A DNA stretch of 64,000 nt from Lachnospiraceae bacterium (GTDB lineage: Bacteria; Bacillota; Clostridia; Lachnospirales; Lachnospiraceae). The stretch spans positions 1 through 64,000 of the forward strand of contig VSNR01000002.1 in NCBI GenBank assembly GCA_009774345.1, given 5' to 3'. The notes below the pieces were generated by a model. That model was not told the DNA's origin. It made no database searches and was given only the letters and a program-made list of their open reading frames with translations. Position numbers and translations under genes: made by a program. This document shows, piece after piece, positions 44,856 to 53,816 of the stretch. Every line of letters starts with the position of its first letter. Position 1 is the stretch's first letter.

Positions 44856-45989
44856 TTATTGATCCGCCAGCGCCAGCCCCGCCTTCTTATTATAAGCATG
44901 CTTCTCGGGGTCCTCGTAGGCATCCCAGAACGAGGCGCCAAGGTTGAGCTTCTCCTCGACAAAATCCATATTGTTCATCGCTGTGGTGACGATCGACACT
45001 GCCCGCTTGATGTGAAGCCCCTCAAAGAAATTGAGCACCTCCACCGGAAACCGCCCGCGCAGCACCACCGCATCCGGGCAGAGCGCCTCATAGTCAACCG
45101 TATCTCTCGGGTGCGGCTTGATCAGGACTCTGTAGCCTTGGCAGTATTTTGCAAGGACATCGAGACAGACGCGTTTTCTCGCCTCGATATCAACCGGGTG
45201 CGGTTCTGTCAGAAAGCACGCAAACGCCTCTCCCTCCTGAGAGGGCTTTAGCTGCTGCATCAGCGCGTCCGCATCCTCAATAAACGCCTGTATCATCTGT
45301 TTTTTCTGCTCAGGAGTAAGCGTCCGTTCGAGCGGCTTTCTCGGCACCTCGACAAAGCGCGGACAGTCCGTCGGCACGACGCTGCGGTCATTGATCTCCA
45401 TGTCAAGGCAGTACTTTCCCCAGCCATTCATGATAAAGATGAGATTGTGGCGTGAAAACCATGTCTTTAGGCGGAAGTGCCCGTGGTTTGCGACATAGGC
45501 GTCGTCAAGATTTTTCAGACAGTCCAGCCCGTCCTCCACCGCATGATAATACAGATGCCTGTAATTCAGATAATAGCCTATCGGGTCGCTGTCGCAGAAC
45601 ACATAGATGTCCTCGTACGCTGCAAAGTCAATGACCTCCATATAGGGCGTCTCGCACTTTGCGAGCTTTTTGGTAAAAATCATACGGTTTATCATATGTT
45701 TTAGAATGTTTTTATAATTTTTTCTGTACTTGGCAAGCTCCGGGAAGAAATCCTCCCGCTTCTCATCCAGCGCAATGACATTTTGAAAAATGCCTGTTTT
45801 TGTGAGCCTGTCCCCTAGATGCTCAAAGTCCGTGGAGACCGAACTCAGCGCGATATCTGCCTTTTGATACATTGTTTTGGACGTTTCCCGCACCAGCTTC
45901 ATCTCTTTTAAGACTGCCACATACACATGATAAAACGTATGGCACACATAGATTCTGCTCTTTGTTTTCCTGCTCTGCACTCTCTTCAT
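44856..45989 (-). CDS. GT52-like (sialyltransferase-type) glycosyltransferase
   Basis: A 377-residue protein with the sparse hallmarks of bacterial sialyltransferases of families GT52/GT38: the acidic-acidic-Gly motif in HAVEDG (149-154), the His-Pro motif in LIKPHPRD (289-296), and a Ser/Thr pair in SIVTTAMN (332-339). It begins RIYVCHTFYHVYVAVLKE, as in GT52 proteins. These use CMP-activated nonulosonic acids. As the window makes CMP-pseudaminic acid, this may be the pseudaminyltransferase; that assignment is inference. The ATG overlaps the upstream GT4 stop by ATGA. Confidence 0.68.
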   Translation of the reverse strand: MKRVQSRKTKSRIYVCHTFYHVYVAVLKEMKLVRETSKTMYQKADIALSSVSTDFEHLGDRLTKTGIFQNVIALDEKREDFFPELAKYRKNYKNILKHMINRMIFTKKLAKCETPYMEVIDFAAYEDIYVFCDSDPIGYYLNYRHLYYHAVEDGLDCLKNLDDAYVANHGHFRLKTWFSRHNLIFIMNGWGKYCLDMEINDRSVVPTDCPRFVEVPRKPLERTLTPEQKKQMIQAFIEDADALMQQLKPSQEGEAFACFLTEPHPVDIEARKRVCLDVLAKYCQGYRVLIKPHPRDTVDYEALCPDAVVLRGRFPVEVLNFFEGLHIKRAVSIVTTAMNNMDFVEEKLNLGASFWDAYEDPEKHAYNKKAGLALADQ

Positions 45990-47200
45990 TCCAAAAATCC
46001 TTCCCGTCTGGTATATGCGTACCCCCTCCGCGGCGCGATGAGCGGCGCCGGACTCAGCGGCCCCTCCTGTTCTGGCTGCACTTTCCCGATCATCAGACCC
46101 TCGCAGAAGCGGTAGAGCCTGTCAGCCGCCTCCTTGGGATTCCATGCGTGCGCTATCGTCTCATAGGCATGGACGCCCAGCCTTTTTTGCAGCGGCTCAT
46201 CCTGACACAGTTTCAAAACCTGTTTTCGAAATTCCCGAAATTCAAATAAACGTCCCGTCCTGTAGACCAGCCCATTGTGCCCATGCCTTACAAGATACGG
46301 CACTGCCCCGATGCCACTCCCCGCCACGACCGCACAGGCGCTGTTCATCGCTTCGTTCAAAACCGCGCCCCACCCTTCTAAATAATTGCTTGTAAACAAA
46401 AATATATTGGCTTCCTCCATAAACCTGCGGACATTCTGCGGCGGCTGGAATCCATGAAACGTAATGCAGTGCCCGAGATGCCAGTCCGCCGCCTGCTTTC
46501 TCAACGATTCCTCAAGCGCTCCGCCGCCGACCATATCCAGATGAAACGAAATGCCCTGCTGCGCTAGATACTTTGCTGCCCGCAGCGCGTACTCCGGGTG
46601 TTTGAGTTTGAGAAAGCGCCCCGCCCACAACAATCTGACTGCCGGTTTACCGTTCTGGTCAACATGCTGTTTTTGCAAAAATAAGTGATTCAGATCATAC
46701 GTATGCATCTCAGGAAAATATCCCCACACATATTTTTTGTCAGGATATGCATGAACCAGCTGGAAATCAGAGGCTACATAGGCGCCATGACACAGCAGAT
46801 ACACCGGCGCACTGGCGTACTGTGTATGGTCCTCATACTTTTTCTTCCTGCCACGGGGGGAGACCGACTTCCACTGGCCCTCGCGGTAGAGCCGCTCGCT
46901 GGCGCGAATCACGATCTTGCCCGCATTCAGCCGGGGCTTGATATAGCGCTCATCCTCCACGCCCCCAAACACGACCACATCGCTGTCCATAATGCACGCC
47001 GCACACGCCTCCGGTTCCTCATAATACAGTCTCAGATAGGGAATCGAGCGGACTTCCTCCCCCCAGCCCATCTTCACCCGGTCCTCCTCCATCGGTGAGG
47101 TCTGGATAAAAGCAAATGCCGTGCCCAGCTTTTGGTACAGTTCATTCGACATTGGAATCTGGTGATGATTAATATAATTTGACACAATCGCAAGTTTCAT
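45986..47200 (-). CDS. GT4 family glycosyltransferase
   Basis: A 404-residue GT-B glycosyltransferase. The ATG at 47200 gives MKLAIVSNYINHHQIPM and overlaps the preceding stop as ATGA; 16 further open codons upstream fall inside that gene. The donor motif is LEGWGAVLNEAMNSA (about 315-330), with the two glutamates. LLWAGRFLKLKHPEYALRAA marks the start of the C-terminal domain. Donor unknown. Confidence 0.88.
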   Translation of the reverse strand: MKLAIVSNYINHHQIPMSNELYQKLGTAFAFIQTSPMEEDRVKMGWGEEVRSIPYLRLYYEEPEACAACIMDSDVVVFGGVEDERYIKPRLNAGKIVIRASERLYREGQWKSVSPRGRKKKYEDHTQYASAPVYLLCHGAYVASDFQLVHAYPDKKYVWGYFPEMHTYDLNHLFLQKQHVDQNGKPAVRLLWAGRFLKLKHPEYALRAAKYLAQQGISFHLDMVGGGALEESLRKQAADWHLGHCITFHGFQPPQNVRRFMEEANIFLFTSNYLEGWGAVLNEAMNSACAVVAGSGIGAVPYLVRHGHNGLVYRTGRLFEFREFRKQVLKLCQDEPLQKRLGVHAYETIAHAWNPKEAADRLYRFCEGLMIGKVQPEQEGPLSPAPLIAPRRGYAYTRREGFLE

Positions 47201-48507
47201 ACGCGCGCACTCCCATAGACAATCTCGCGGTACATGTCCAGAAGACACCTGTAATTTGTCTCCGGGTCATGCGTTTTCAGCGCATGCGTCTTTGCATTCG
47301 AGGAGAGTGACATTGCCAGCTTGTCATCTTCAAAGATGCGCAGGATACAGTCTTTCATGCGTTTGGTTTTATCCTTGGGATACAGGAAGCCGTCCTTGCC
47401 GTCACTGACCAGATTGTGCACACCACCCACGTTGGCACACACCACAGGCACCCCCAACAGCATCGCCTCCCCGACAGAATTCGGTGAATTTTCAATAGCA
47501 GACGGGCATAAAAATACATGTGTTTTTAAAAAGCGCGCGCACATCTTGTCAGATTGCAGCCTGCCGACAAACTTAATATGGTCTTGCAGTTTATGCTTCT
47601 TAATCTGGCTGAGCAGATACTTGCCGTAACCGGAGAGCTTGATTTTGTCCCGAATGCTGTCGTTTGCTGTGATGACATCGCCAGCCACATAGACCATGGT
47701 CTCCTCAAACTCCTCCACCAGCTCCGGCAGAATCTCAAGCACATAGTGCAGTCCCTTGACTGGATAATTTCCTTGGCTGAGGAACAAAGAATAACGCTCG
47801 ATCTGGTCAATATTCCATGTATCTGCGTAAAAGTCCGAGCGGAGTGTCTCATTCATAAAATGATATTGCGCGTTCGGCGCGAGCTTCTTTGTCATCTCCC
47901 TGTCAAAATCCGTCCTTCCAGTGACATGTCCTACGAGTGCGAGCGCCTCCTTCTCATACTCGCCGCGCTTTGCAAATTTCGCCTGCTGGTCATACAGGCC
48001 ATCCCGCTTGAGGATATCGCGGAATGTCTTTTTCTTCTGTACAGCGCGCGGCAGATCCGCCATGTACACCTCCGCAATCACACTGCACAGGCCCTGTATG
48101 CCAATCAGCGTCCGCTCTGGGTGTTGGAACGCCCGTACACACGCGAGGGCATGGGGATACTCCGTGCCAAAAATATGCACAATGTCCGGCTCAAAATCCC
48201 TGAGCACCGCCCCGAGACTCTCTTCCATGCCGGCGTCGTAATGCTCTGGATGCACTGTGTCCTCCCTGAAAATATAGTACGTGACACCCTCCGCCTTATC
48301 CTTGATAAACGATGCGGTATCCCCCTTCACAAACGAACGGTTTTCTGATTCTGGGAAACAAATAGCAAGTGTTATGTCATTTCTCTCCTGATGGGACACC
48401 AGCTTTCCCGCAAGCCCGGACAGCCAGCCCTCCTTGACCACAATCTTCTGCCCCAGACTCTTAGCGATAAACGGGAGCATGATATTACACAACCACAGAA
48501 CTTTCAT
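47197..48507 (-). CDS. GT4 family glycosyltransferase
   Basis: A 436-residue GT-B glycosyltransferase. It begins MKVLWLCNIMLPFIAKSLG and has IENSPNSVGEAMLLGVPVV near residue 345, a donor site with one of the usual glutamates replaced by Glu-Asn context but the second kept. LFLSQGNYPVKGLHYVLEIL opens the C-terminal domain. GGAGGGG precedes the ATG. It is coupled to the next GT4 by a 4-nt overlap. Specificity unknown. Confidence 0.87.
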   Translation of the reverse strand: MKVLWLCNIMLPFIAKSLGQKIVVKEGWLSGLAGKLVSHQERNDITLAICFPESENRSFVKGDTASFIKDKAEGVTYYIFREDTVHPEHYDAGMEESLGAVLRDFEPDIVHIFGTEYPHALACVRAFQHPERTLIGIQGLCSVIAEVYMADLPRAVQKKKTFRDILKRDGLYDQQAKFAKRGEYEKEALALVGHVTGRTDFDREMTKKLAPNAQYHFMNETLRSDFYADTWNIDQIERYSLFLSQGNYPVKGLHYVLEILPELVEEFEETMVYVAGDVITANDSIRDKIKLSGYGKYLLSQIKKHKLQDHIKFVGRLQSDKMCARFLKTHVFLCPSAIENSPNSVGEAMLLGVPVVCANVGGVHNLVSDGKDGFLYPKDKTKRMKDCILRIFEDDKLAMSLSSNAKTHALKTHDPETNYRCLLDMYREIVYGSARV

Positions 48508-48541
48508 CTGAACCCCTCCATATCCCGATTGTTTTTCGGTT

Positions 48542-49384
48542 TTATTTTTTTAGTTTATACAGTGCCGTCTTGACGCCATTATACATGCCCGACAGCCGCG
48601 GACTGCCTGCGGCCGCACTGCGAAGCGGCGCGAGTGTGAGCAGCATCACAAGCCGGTAGTAATCCGCCTTTCTCCTTCCCATATAATGTACCACAATCTC
48701 ACGGTGCTGCCGCGCAGAACGTTTCTTGTTCTGCGCCGTCTCGGAGTAACCGCCGCCCTCATACGAAGCGACCACCTCAGGCACATAGACAATCCGCGCT
48801 TTTTTTATATAATAACACCATAAAAAATGCTCATAGTCCGCCCTGACTGTATAGTCTGGCAGATATCCCCTCTCGTCGAACAGCGTCCGGTGATAGAAGC
48901 AGGTCTGGTGGCAGGGAACATTTCTATAGCAGGTGAAATCATTGATTTGGGGCGCTGCATAGATGATGGTATCCAGCGCCTTATGATACAGATTTCCATA
49001 ATAAATATCTGCTTTCCGCTTATTAATTTCAACCGTTATTCTTTCTAAAACCTGCGTGTCATAAAAGCTGTCTCCCGCATTCAGAAACAGGAAATAATCC
49101 CCCGCAGCCAGCTTTACCGCCTGATTCATCGCATCATAAATCCCGTTATCTTTTTGTCTGTGCACATGAATACGGCTGTCCTGATACACCGATGACAACG
49201 CCTCGACGGACCCGTCCGACGAGCCGCCATCCTTGACCACCACCTCAAAATTGCGGTAGCTCTGTTCCAGTATACTCTTCACTGTATCACACAGCCGCCG
49301 CCCTGCATTGAGACAGACGACGATCACACTATACTTTATTTGCTGCTCCATCTCCTGCGCCTCCAAGCATTTCTTACGATTCAT
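48542..49384 (-). CDS. GT2 family glycosyltransferase
   Basis: A 280-residue GT-A glycosyltransferase of the WcaA type: YSVIVVCLNAGRRLCDTVKS, VVKDGGSSDGS, and FLNAGDSFYD in place of the classic DxD. The ATG at 49384 has GGGGGAG 4 nt upstream; an ATG 11 codons on has no spacing for its site. About 55 basic, helical residues follow the catalytic domain. It lies between the EpsG-type polymerase and a GT4. Confidence 0.87.
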   Translation of the reverse strand: MNRKKCLEAQEMEQQIKYSVIVVCLNAGRRLCDTVKSILEQSYRNFEVVVKDGGSSDGSVEALSSVYQDSRIHVHRQKDNGIYDAMNQAVKLAAGDYFLFLNAGDSFYDTQVLERITVEINKRKADIYYGNLYHKALDTIIYAAPQINDFTCYRNVPCHQTCFYHRTLFDERGYLPDYTVRADYEHFLWCYYIKKARIVYVPEVVASYEGGGYSETAQNKKRSARQHREIVVHYMGRRKADYYRLVMLLTLAPLRSAAAGSPRLSGMYNGVKTALYKLKK

Positions 49385-49395
49385 TCTCTCCCCCG

Positions 49396-50553
49396 TTATT
49401 CATACGTGTACCGCTGTGTCTCAAAGAGCCAGCTCTGATACGGTAGCAGTCCCACGCCGTCCTCATGCGCTTTCCATAAAAATACCATAAAATAAAGGAT
49501 GCACACCGCATAAACAACAGCCGTTATGTGCCTTCGAACCTTCTGTTCTGTAATCTTTTGCAAAATCAGCGGAATCATCAGCAGCTGTGAAATCCCAAAG
49601 TAGTAAGAAATCCGCGTAACCACTGGCAGAAAATAGAAAAATGTCCCCGACACAAGCGCCATCAGGTTGAGCTGTCCATAAAACCGCAGCTCCCGGTTTT
49701 CACCGCCATCCTTTGCCTGCGTATGCACAAACCAGCCATACAGCGCAAGCGCAAGCAGTGGTCTCAGACTGCTTGCCAGACTGTCAGACAGGCTGGGCGT
49801 CTCGAGGTAGACCGTATTTTTGTACGACGGATACAGCACCAGCGCCGCCTTCAAAATCCATCCCTTCCCCGCAAAGCAGAGTGCACTCACAGCAAGCCCC
49901 GCCAAGATCTGCCACCTTTTCCACGCAAAAGTAGCAAGATAATACATTGGCAGCACCAGCAGCACCGACTTGTGAAAAAACGCCGCCAGCACAATCCAGA
50001 ACACAAACTGGATAAAGTCCCGTTCCAGCACATATTTCATGGAGTAGAGCGCCAGCGCCAGCGCCAGATAATAACGGACGGTATTAAATGTCTGAAAGTA
50101 CAGTCCCAGCATCATAAACAAAAAGAACGTCTGCGAAAAGTCCGCGCTCTGCCGCCAAAATGCTTTCAGGAAAAAATACAGCGTGGCAAACGCAAAGACT
50201 GCAAAGACCAGCTCATAGTACTCTCCGCCCGTGATGCCGTACAAAAACCGCACCAGCACATTAAACCCTGCCTCCGTCACGACATATCCACCAACGTACG
50301 CCTCGTGTGCCGTCTGCGTATACTGCCTGTAATCATTCCCAATATCAAACCGCAGCGCTGCCACCACGAACAGAATAAGAAATATTGCTGTCATGTACAG
50401 CCGGTTTTGAACACTCTTTACAGAACGCCAGCCGCCAGCCCAGACCGGTTCCTCTGCGGCATATGGCTGTATGCGGTATGCCATGGCACAAGTTCCCGCT
50501 GCGATAAACATATAGAACACGATCGAAAAAATTCTGTCTGCTGCCACAATCAC
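49396..50553 (-). CDS. EpsG-family polysaccharide polymerase
   Basis: A polytopic protein of about 385 residues. The frame opens 23 codons earlier, but those overlap the GT2 gene; GTG at 50553, overlapping that gene's TGA as GTGA, is the likely start, with AGAGGG just before it. It has the EpsG pattern: VVAALRFDIGNDYRQY after the first spans, TEAGFNVLVRFL, FNTVRYYLALALALYSM, and FHKSVLLVLPMYYLA. EpsG/Wzy proteins join repeat units outside the membrane. With the large ligase/polymerase at 19910-22519, it gives the region two possible polymerases. Confidence 0.85.
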   Translation of the reverse strand: MIVAADRIFSIVFYMFIAAGTCAMAYRIQPYAAEEPVWAGGWRSVKSVQNRLYMTAIFLILFVVAALRFDIGNDYRQYTQTAHEAYVGGYVVTEAGFNVLVRFLYGITGGEYYELVFAVFAFATLYFFLKAFWRQSADFSQTFFLFMMLGLYFQTFNTVRYYLALALALYSMKYVLERDFIQFVFWIVLAAFFHKSVLLVLPMYYLATFAWKRWQILAGLAVSALCFAGKGWILKAALVLYPSYKNTVYLETPSLSDSLASSLRPLLALALYGWFVHTQAKDGGENRELRFYGQLNLMALVSGTFFYFLPVVTRISYYFGISQLLMIPLILQKITEQKVRRHITAVVYAVCILYFMVFLWKAHEDGVGLLPYQSWLFETQRYTYE

Positions 50554-51332
50554 AATCCCTCTACCGATTTCATTCCCTTTTTCATCAGCGCCAGTGCGTT
50601 TTTCATTGGAATCTTCGTACACATCACCTTACCGTGTACTAAGAGAAAACGCACCGACATCAGATAGGCAAAACTTCCATACAGAAAATGGTAGAGCACC
50701 CCTCTGTCGATAAAAAACTTGTCATTGTATCCCCTAAACCACGTAGACTCCCGCTCCCGCTCCTCGCCAATCTCAACAGGCACTGCATAGACCGCGAGCC
50801 CGTATTTGAGACAATCCTTCAGAAACAGACTGTCCTCACCGTTGCTGTACTTCGCGCCGCCGCCAAATAACAGCGAAAACGTAATGTGGGATGCGTGCAG
50901 CTTCTCCCGCCGCACCGCAAAGGAATACGTGGGATACCGCCCCGCATTCCACAGGTGGACACGGTGAAACGCCTCCGTGTAATACGTCGCTCTCGATGCC
51001 CCCACACGCATATTAAATAACAGCAAATCCGCCTCGGGATGCGCCTTAAATGCGTCCAAAATGCGCTGCTCATACCCTCTATCATAGACGATATCCTCAT
51101 CGGAAAACAGTACAATATCCCCCTCGGCGCGCATCAGTGCATTGTTCCTGCTCAGGCCCACCCCTTTTTCCTGAAACTCATAACACTGTATCCGCCTGCC
51201 GTTGTGCTGATACTCCTCATAGCCAAAATGGTCTGTCTGGTTCACAATAACCGCATCCGTTTGCAGATGCATACGCTCCGCCAGCGCCGTGATGTCCTGA
51301 TTCACCGCGGACACTAACACCTGTAATTTCAT
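50550..51332 (-). CDS. GT2-like glycosyltransferase
   Basis: A 260-residue GT-A type protein: LQVLVSAVNQDITALAERM at the N-terminus, VGLSRNNALMRAEGDIVLFS followed by an acidic metal site (SDEDIVYD, about 97-104). The nucleotide-binding VDDxS loop is atypical (VNQTD), so it belongs to an outlying GT2 group. AGGAGG is 8 nt before the ATG. The gene ends in a GTGA overlap with the EpsG-type polymerase. Specificity unknown. Confidence 0.8.
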   Translation of the reverse strand: MKLQVLVSAVNQDITALAERMHLQTDAVIVNQTDHFGYEEYQHNGRRIQCYEFQEKGVGLSRNNALMRAEGDIVLFSDEDIVYDRGYEQRILDAFKAHPEADLLLFNMRVGASRATYYTEAFHRVHLWNAGRYPTYSFAVRREKLHASHITFSLLFGGGAKYSNGEDSLFLKDCLKYGLAVYAVPVEIGEERERESTWFRGYNDKFFIDRGVLYHFLYGSFAYLMSVRFLLVHGKVMCTKIPMKNALALMKKGMKSVEGL

Positions 51333-51362
51333 CCTTCATCACCTCCTTGTCGCAACATCTTC

Positions 51363-52406
51363 CTATGAGCGCCCCTGCGCATAATAGAACCTTAACCACC
51401 ATTCCTGCACCCGCACAAGCACTGCACCCACAACCTTACCGCCGCACAGCTGCACATGTGCAATCTCATCCAGCAGCTTCTCCCTGTAGTCCGTGCCAAA
51501 CGGAATCACCGCCACAAACGCCGCCTCCTGCAAACCACTGATCTCCATCTCTCTGTCATATATTATATAACATTCGTTATTTATCAATCCCCTGCGTCTG
51601 ATTTCCGCCAGAAACATCGCCGCTTCCTGCCCCTCTGCGGTATCCATCAGCACGATCAGACGGTACTGCTGCGCCAGCATGTTCAGGCTGCGCTCCAGCA
51701 GTTCTCCCTGCTGCCGCTCCAGCGTGCTCTCCCCGTCTCCACGCCTGGCAGCCTGGACTGTCATTCCATAGACAGGCAGGCCCAGCCGCACCGTGATATC
51801 ACGCTTCGTATAAAACGCCGAGCCCAGACAGAACCGGAACGCGGTCACAAAAGCATAAACCGCCGCCGCGATGACTGCGCCAAGTGCTGCCGCCCGCCAT
51901 CCAAAGTACGGGATTTTCTCCAATGCCGTCTCCTGCTCCCTGATTCTGTAAATCGTATCAAACTCCCGCTTAAGCGCCCCAAACTCCTCCAATGCCATGC
52001 CAAGTGCATCCCTGACCGCATCCACCTCTGCGGCATCCTCTCCACGGACAGTGATCGTCAGATATCGCACATCCGATAAGATAGCGGCTGTTATCATCGT
52101 TCCAACCTGATCTCTGTCATAGCCTGCGCCCAGAAATTCCATCGCCCTGCCAAGAATCTCATCTCCCTTGACCGCATCATTCCATGTAAACGCATTGTAA
52201 TAGTCCCTCGCCTTGTACCGCTCCTCATCAAACTCGATATAGTACTCTGTCTCCGATACATAACAAGCGTTTCTTGATGCATTCAGCGCAATAAGCAAAT
52301 AAAGACCGCTGCCCAAAACGGCACCGGCCACTGCCACTAGAAACAGTTTTGGCAATTTGGTGAGAAACACGGTGAGCATTGCCCTGCTGTCAACTCCCTG
52401 CTGCAT
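51363..52406 (-). CDS. Wzz-like chain-length protein with degenerate kinase-like C-domain
   Basis: A 347-residue protein. A membrane span at about 21-40 and another at about 172-190 flank an external domain, as in Wzz/CapA. After about 240 the sequence follows the layout of a BY-kinase ATPase (a strand, a loop, GAVLVRVQEWW near the end), but where the Walker A lysine should be it reads MDTAEGQEAAMF (254-265), with no GKS/T. Walker A' and B aspartate motifs are not recognisable either, and there is no tyrosine-rich tail. It looks like a fused but dead or repurposed kinase domain, controlling chain length. AAGGGGGAA precedes the ATG. Confidence 0.75.
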   Translation of the reverse strand: MQQGVDSRAMLTVFLTKLPKLFLVAVAGAVLGSGLYLLIALNASRNACYVSETEYYIEFDEERYKARDYYNAFTWNDAVKGDEILGRAMEFLGAGYDRDQVGTMITAAILSDVRYLTITVRGEDAAEVDAVRDALGMALEEFGALKREFDTIYRIREQETALEKIPYFGWRAAALGAVIAAAVYAFVTAFRFCLGSAFYTKRDITVRLGLPVYGMTVQAARRGDGESTLERQQGELLERSLNMLAQQYRLIVLMDTAEGQEAAMFLAEIRRRGLINNECYIIYDREMEISGLQEAAFVAVIPFGTDYREKLLDEIAHVQLCGGKVVGAVLVRVQEWWLRFYYAQGRS

Positions 52407-52418
52407 CCAATTCCCCCT

Positions 52419-53792
52419 TTAGTCCTTCATTGCGGTCGTCTGGTTCTGGTCTACGCCCTCTGTACTCTCTGCCTGAAACAGAATCTTGAGCGTCAGAAGC
52501 ATCAGCTTCAAGTCCAGCCACACACTATAATTTTCTATATAAAACAAATCCAGCTTCAGCTTGTCATACGGGGTCGTATTGTACTTTCCATACACCTGTG
52601 CATATCCCGCAAGTCCCGCTTTCACTTTCGTCCGAAACGTAAACTCCGGCATGTCCTCCATGTATTGCCGTATGATCTCAGGCCGCTCAGGCCGCGGACC
52701 GATAAAGGACATCTCCCCGCACAGGATGTTAAAGAGCTGCGGAAGCTCATCGATCCGCACTTTTCTGATAAATCTGCCAATCGGTGTGATGCGGCTGTCA
52801 TTCTTGGCGGCAAGCCTTGCCACCCCGTCCTTTTCTGCATCCGTGCGCATACTCCGAAATTTTAGAATTTGAAATTCCTTCATGTCGCGGGTGCACCGCG
52901 TCTGCTTATACAAGACAGGCCCGCCGTCATAACACTTGATTGCAATGGCCGTAAGGAGCATAAACGGCGCCGCAAGAAGCATCAGTATCATCGAGCATAC
53001 AATGTCAATCAGGCGTTTGACCACCCGCTGTTCGATGGTCATCGCGTACTCTCTTGTGAGAAGAATCGGCGTGTCAAAGAGATGGAGCTGGTCTGAACCC
53101 TGAATCATAATATCTGGAATTTTGGGCATCATATACACGCGGATTCCTCTGCTGTAACAGAATTTCAACAGCTTGTTGCGAAGCACGGTATCCATATCCC
53201 ACAGCACCACCCCGTCATAACAGGTCACAATCTCCGCCTTCAGCGCCTCAAATCCCTCACGCTCATATGCACTTTTGATAATGCGGTACTTATCCTTCCT
53301 CGTCTCAAACTTCTTTAAAATCTCCTCCGTGGGCCGCCCCCCGCTGATAAACAAAAGATTCTTGGGCGGAAAAAAACGCTGGTAAAGCTTGTGGCTCACA
53401 AAAGTCCACCCCGCAGACACCACAATCTGCGCAAGCATCATCAAGATCAAAGGGTACGCTGTGACCAGTCCCAAGGACAACAGGGAAATCTGAAAATACG
53501 AGACAATGTTGGCACACAACAGCGAAATCACCTGCGAAAAAAATACATCCATCGGCTTGAGATAGCCCACTTTGAGCCCGCCATACGTCGCAGTAAAAAA
53601 CAGCAGCAATATAAAATAAACGGCTGCCAAAAGCCAGAAGCCCTTTCTGTGAAAGCTCCTCCACATGCCGCTCTGCATAATGTCATTGTACACCTCATGC
53701 CAGACATAGATATATAAAACCGTCTGAAAAACAAGCCCGATCAATGACATCTGTAATATAATTGTCCTCTTTACTGACTCTATCCGTCCCAC
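52419..53792 (-). CDS. WbaP/EpsE-type polyprenyl-phosphate sugar-phosphate transferase
   Basis: A 457-residue initiating enzyme. Four to five N-terminal spans (about 10-130), a CoA-binding-like middle (about 145-255) and a C-terminal catalytic domain with FQILKFRSMRTDAE, the Asp-Glu pair in VRIDELPQLFNIL and MSFIGPRPERPEI. GTG start at 53792 with GGAGG about 7 nt upstream. It loads the first sugar-phosphate on undecaprenyl phosphate. Together with the small PglC-like enzyme at 16218-16865 this makes two initiators in one region, presumably for two glycans or two starting sugars. Confidence 0.92.
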   Translation of the reverse strand: MGRIESVKRTIILQMSLIGLVFQTVLYIYVWHEVYNDIMQSGMWRSFHRKGFWLLAAVYFILLLFFTATYGGLKVGYLKPMDVFFSQVISLLCANIVSYFQISLLSLGLVTAYPLILMMLAQIVVSAGWTFVSHKLYQRFFPPKNLLFISGGRPTEEILKKFETRKDKYRIIKSAYEREGFEALKAEIVTCYDGVVLWDMDTVLRNKLLKFCYSRGIRVYMMPKIPDIMIQGSDQLHLFDTPILLTREYAMTIEQRVVKRLIDIVCSMILMLLAAPFMLLTAIAIKCYDGGPVLYKQTRCTRDMKEFQILKFRSMRTDAEKDGVARLAAKNDSRITPIGRFIRKVRIDELPQLFNILCGEMSFIGPRPERPEIIRQYMEDMPEFTFRTKVKAGLAGYAQVYGKYNTTPYDKLKLDLFYIENYSVWLDLKLMLLTLKILFQAESTEGVDQNQTTAMKD

Positions 53793-53816
53793 CCAAAAGC
53801 CTCCAAACCGAGATCT

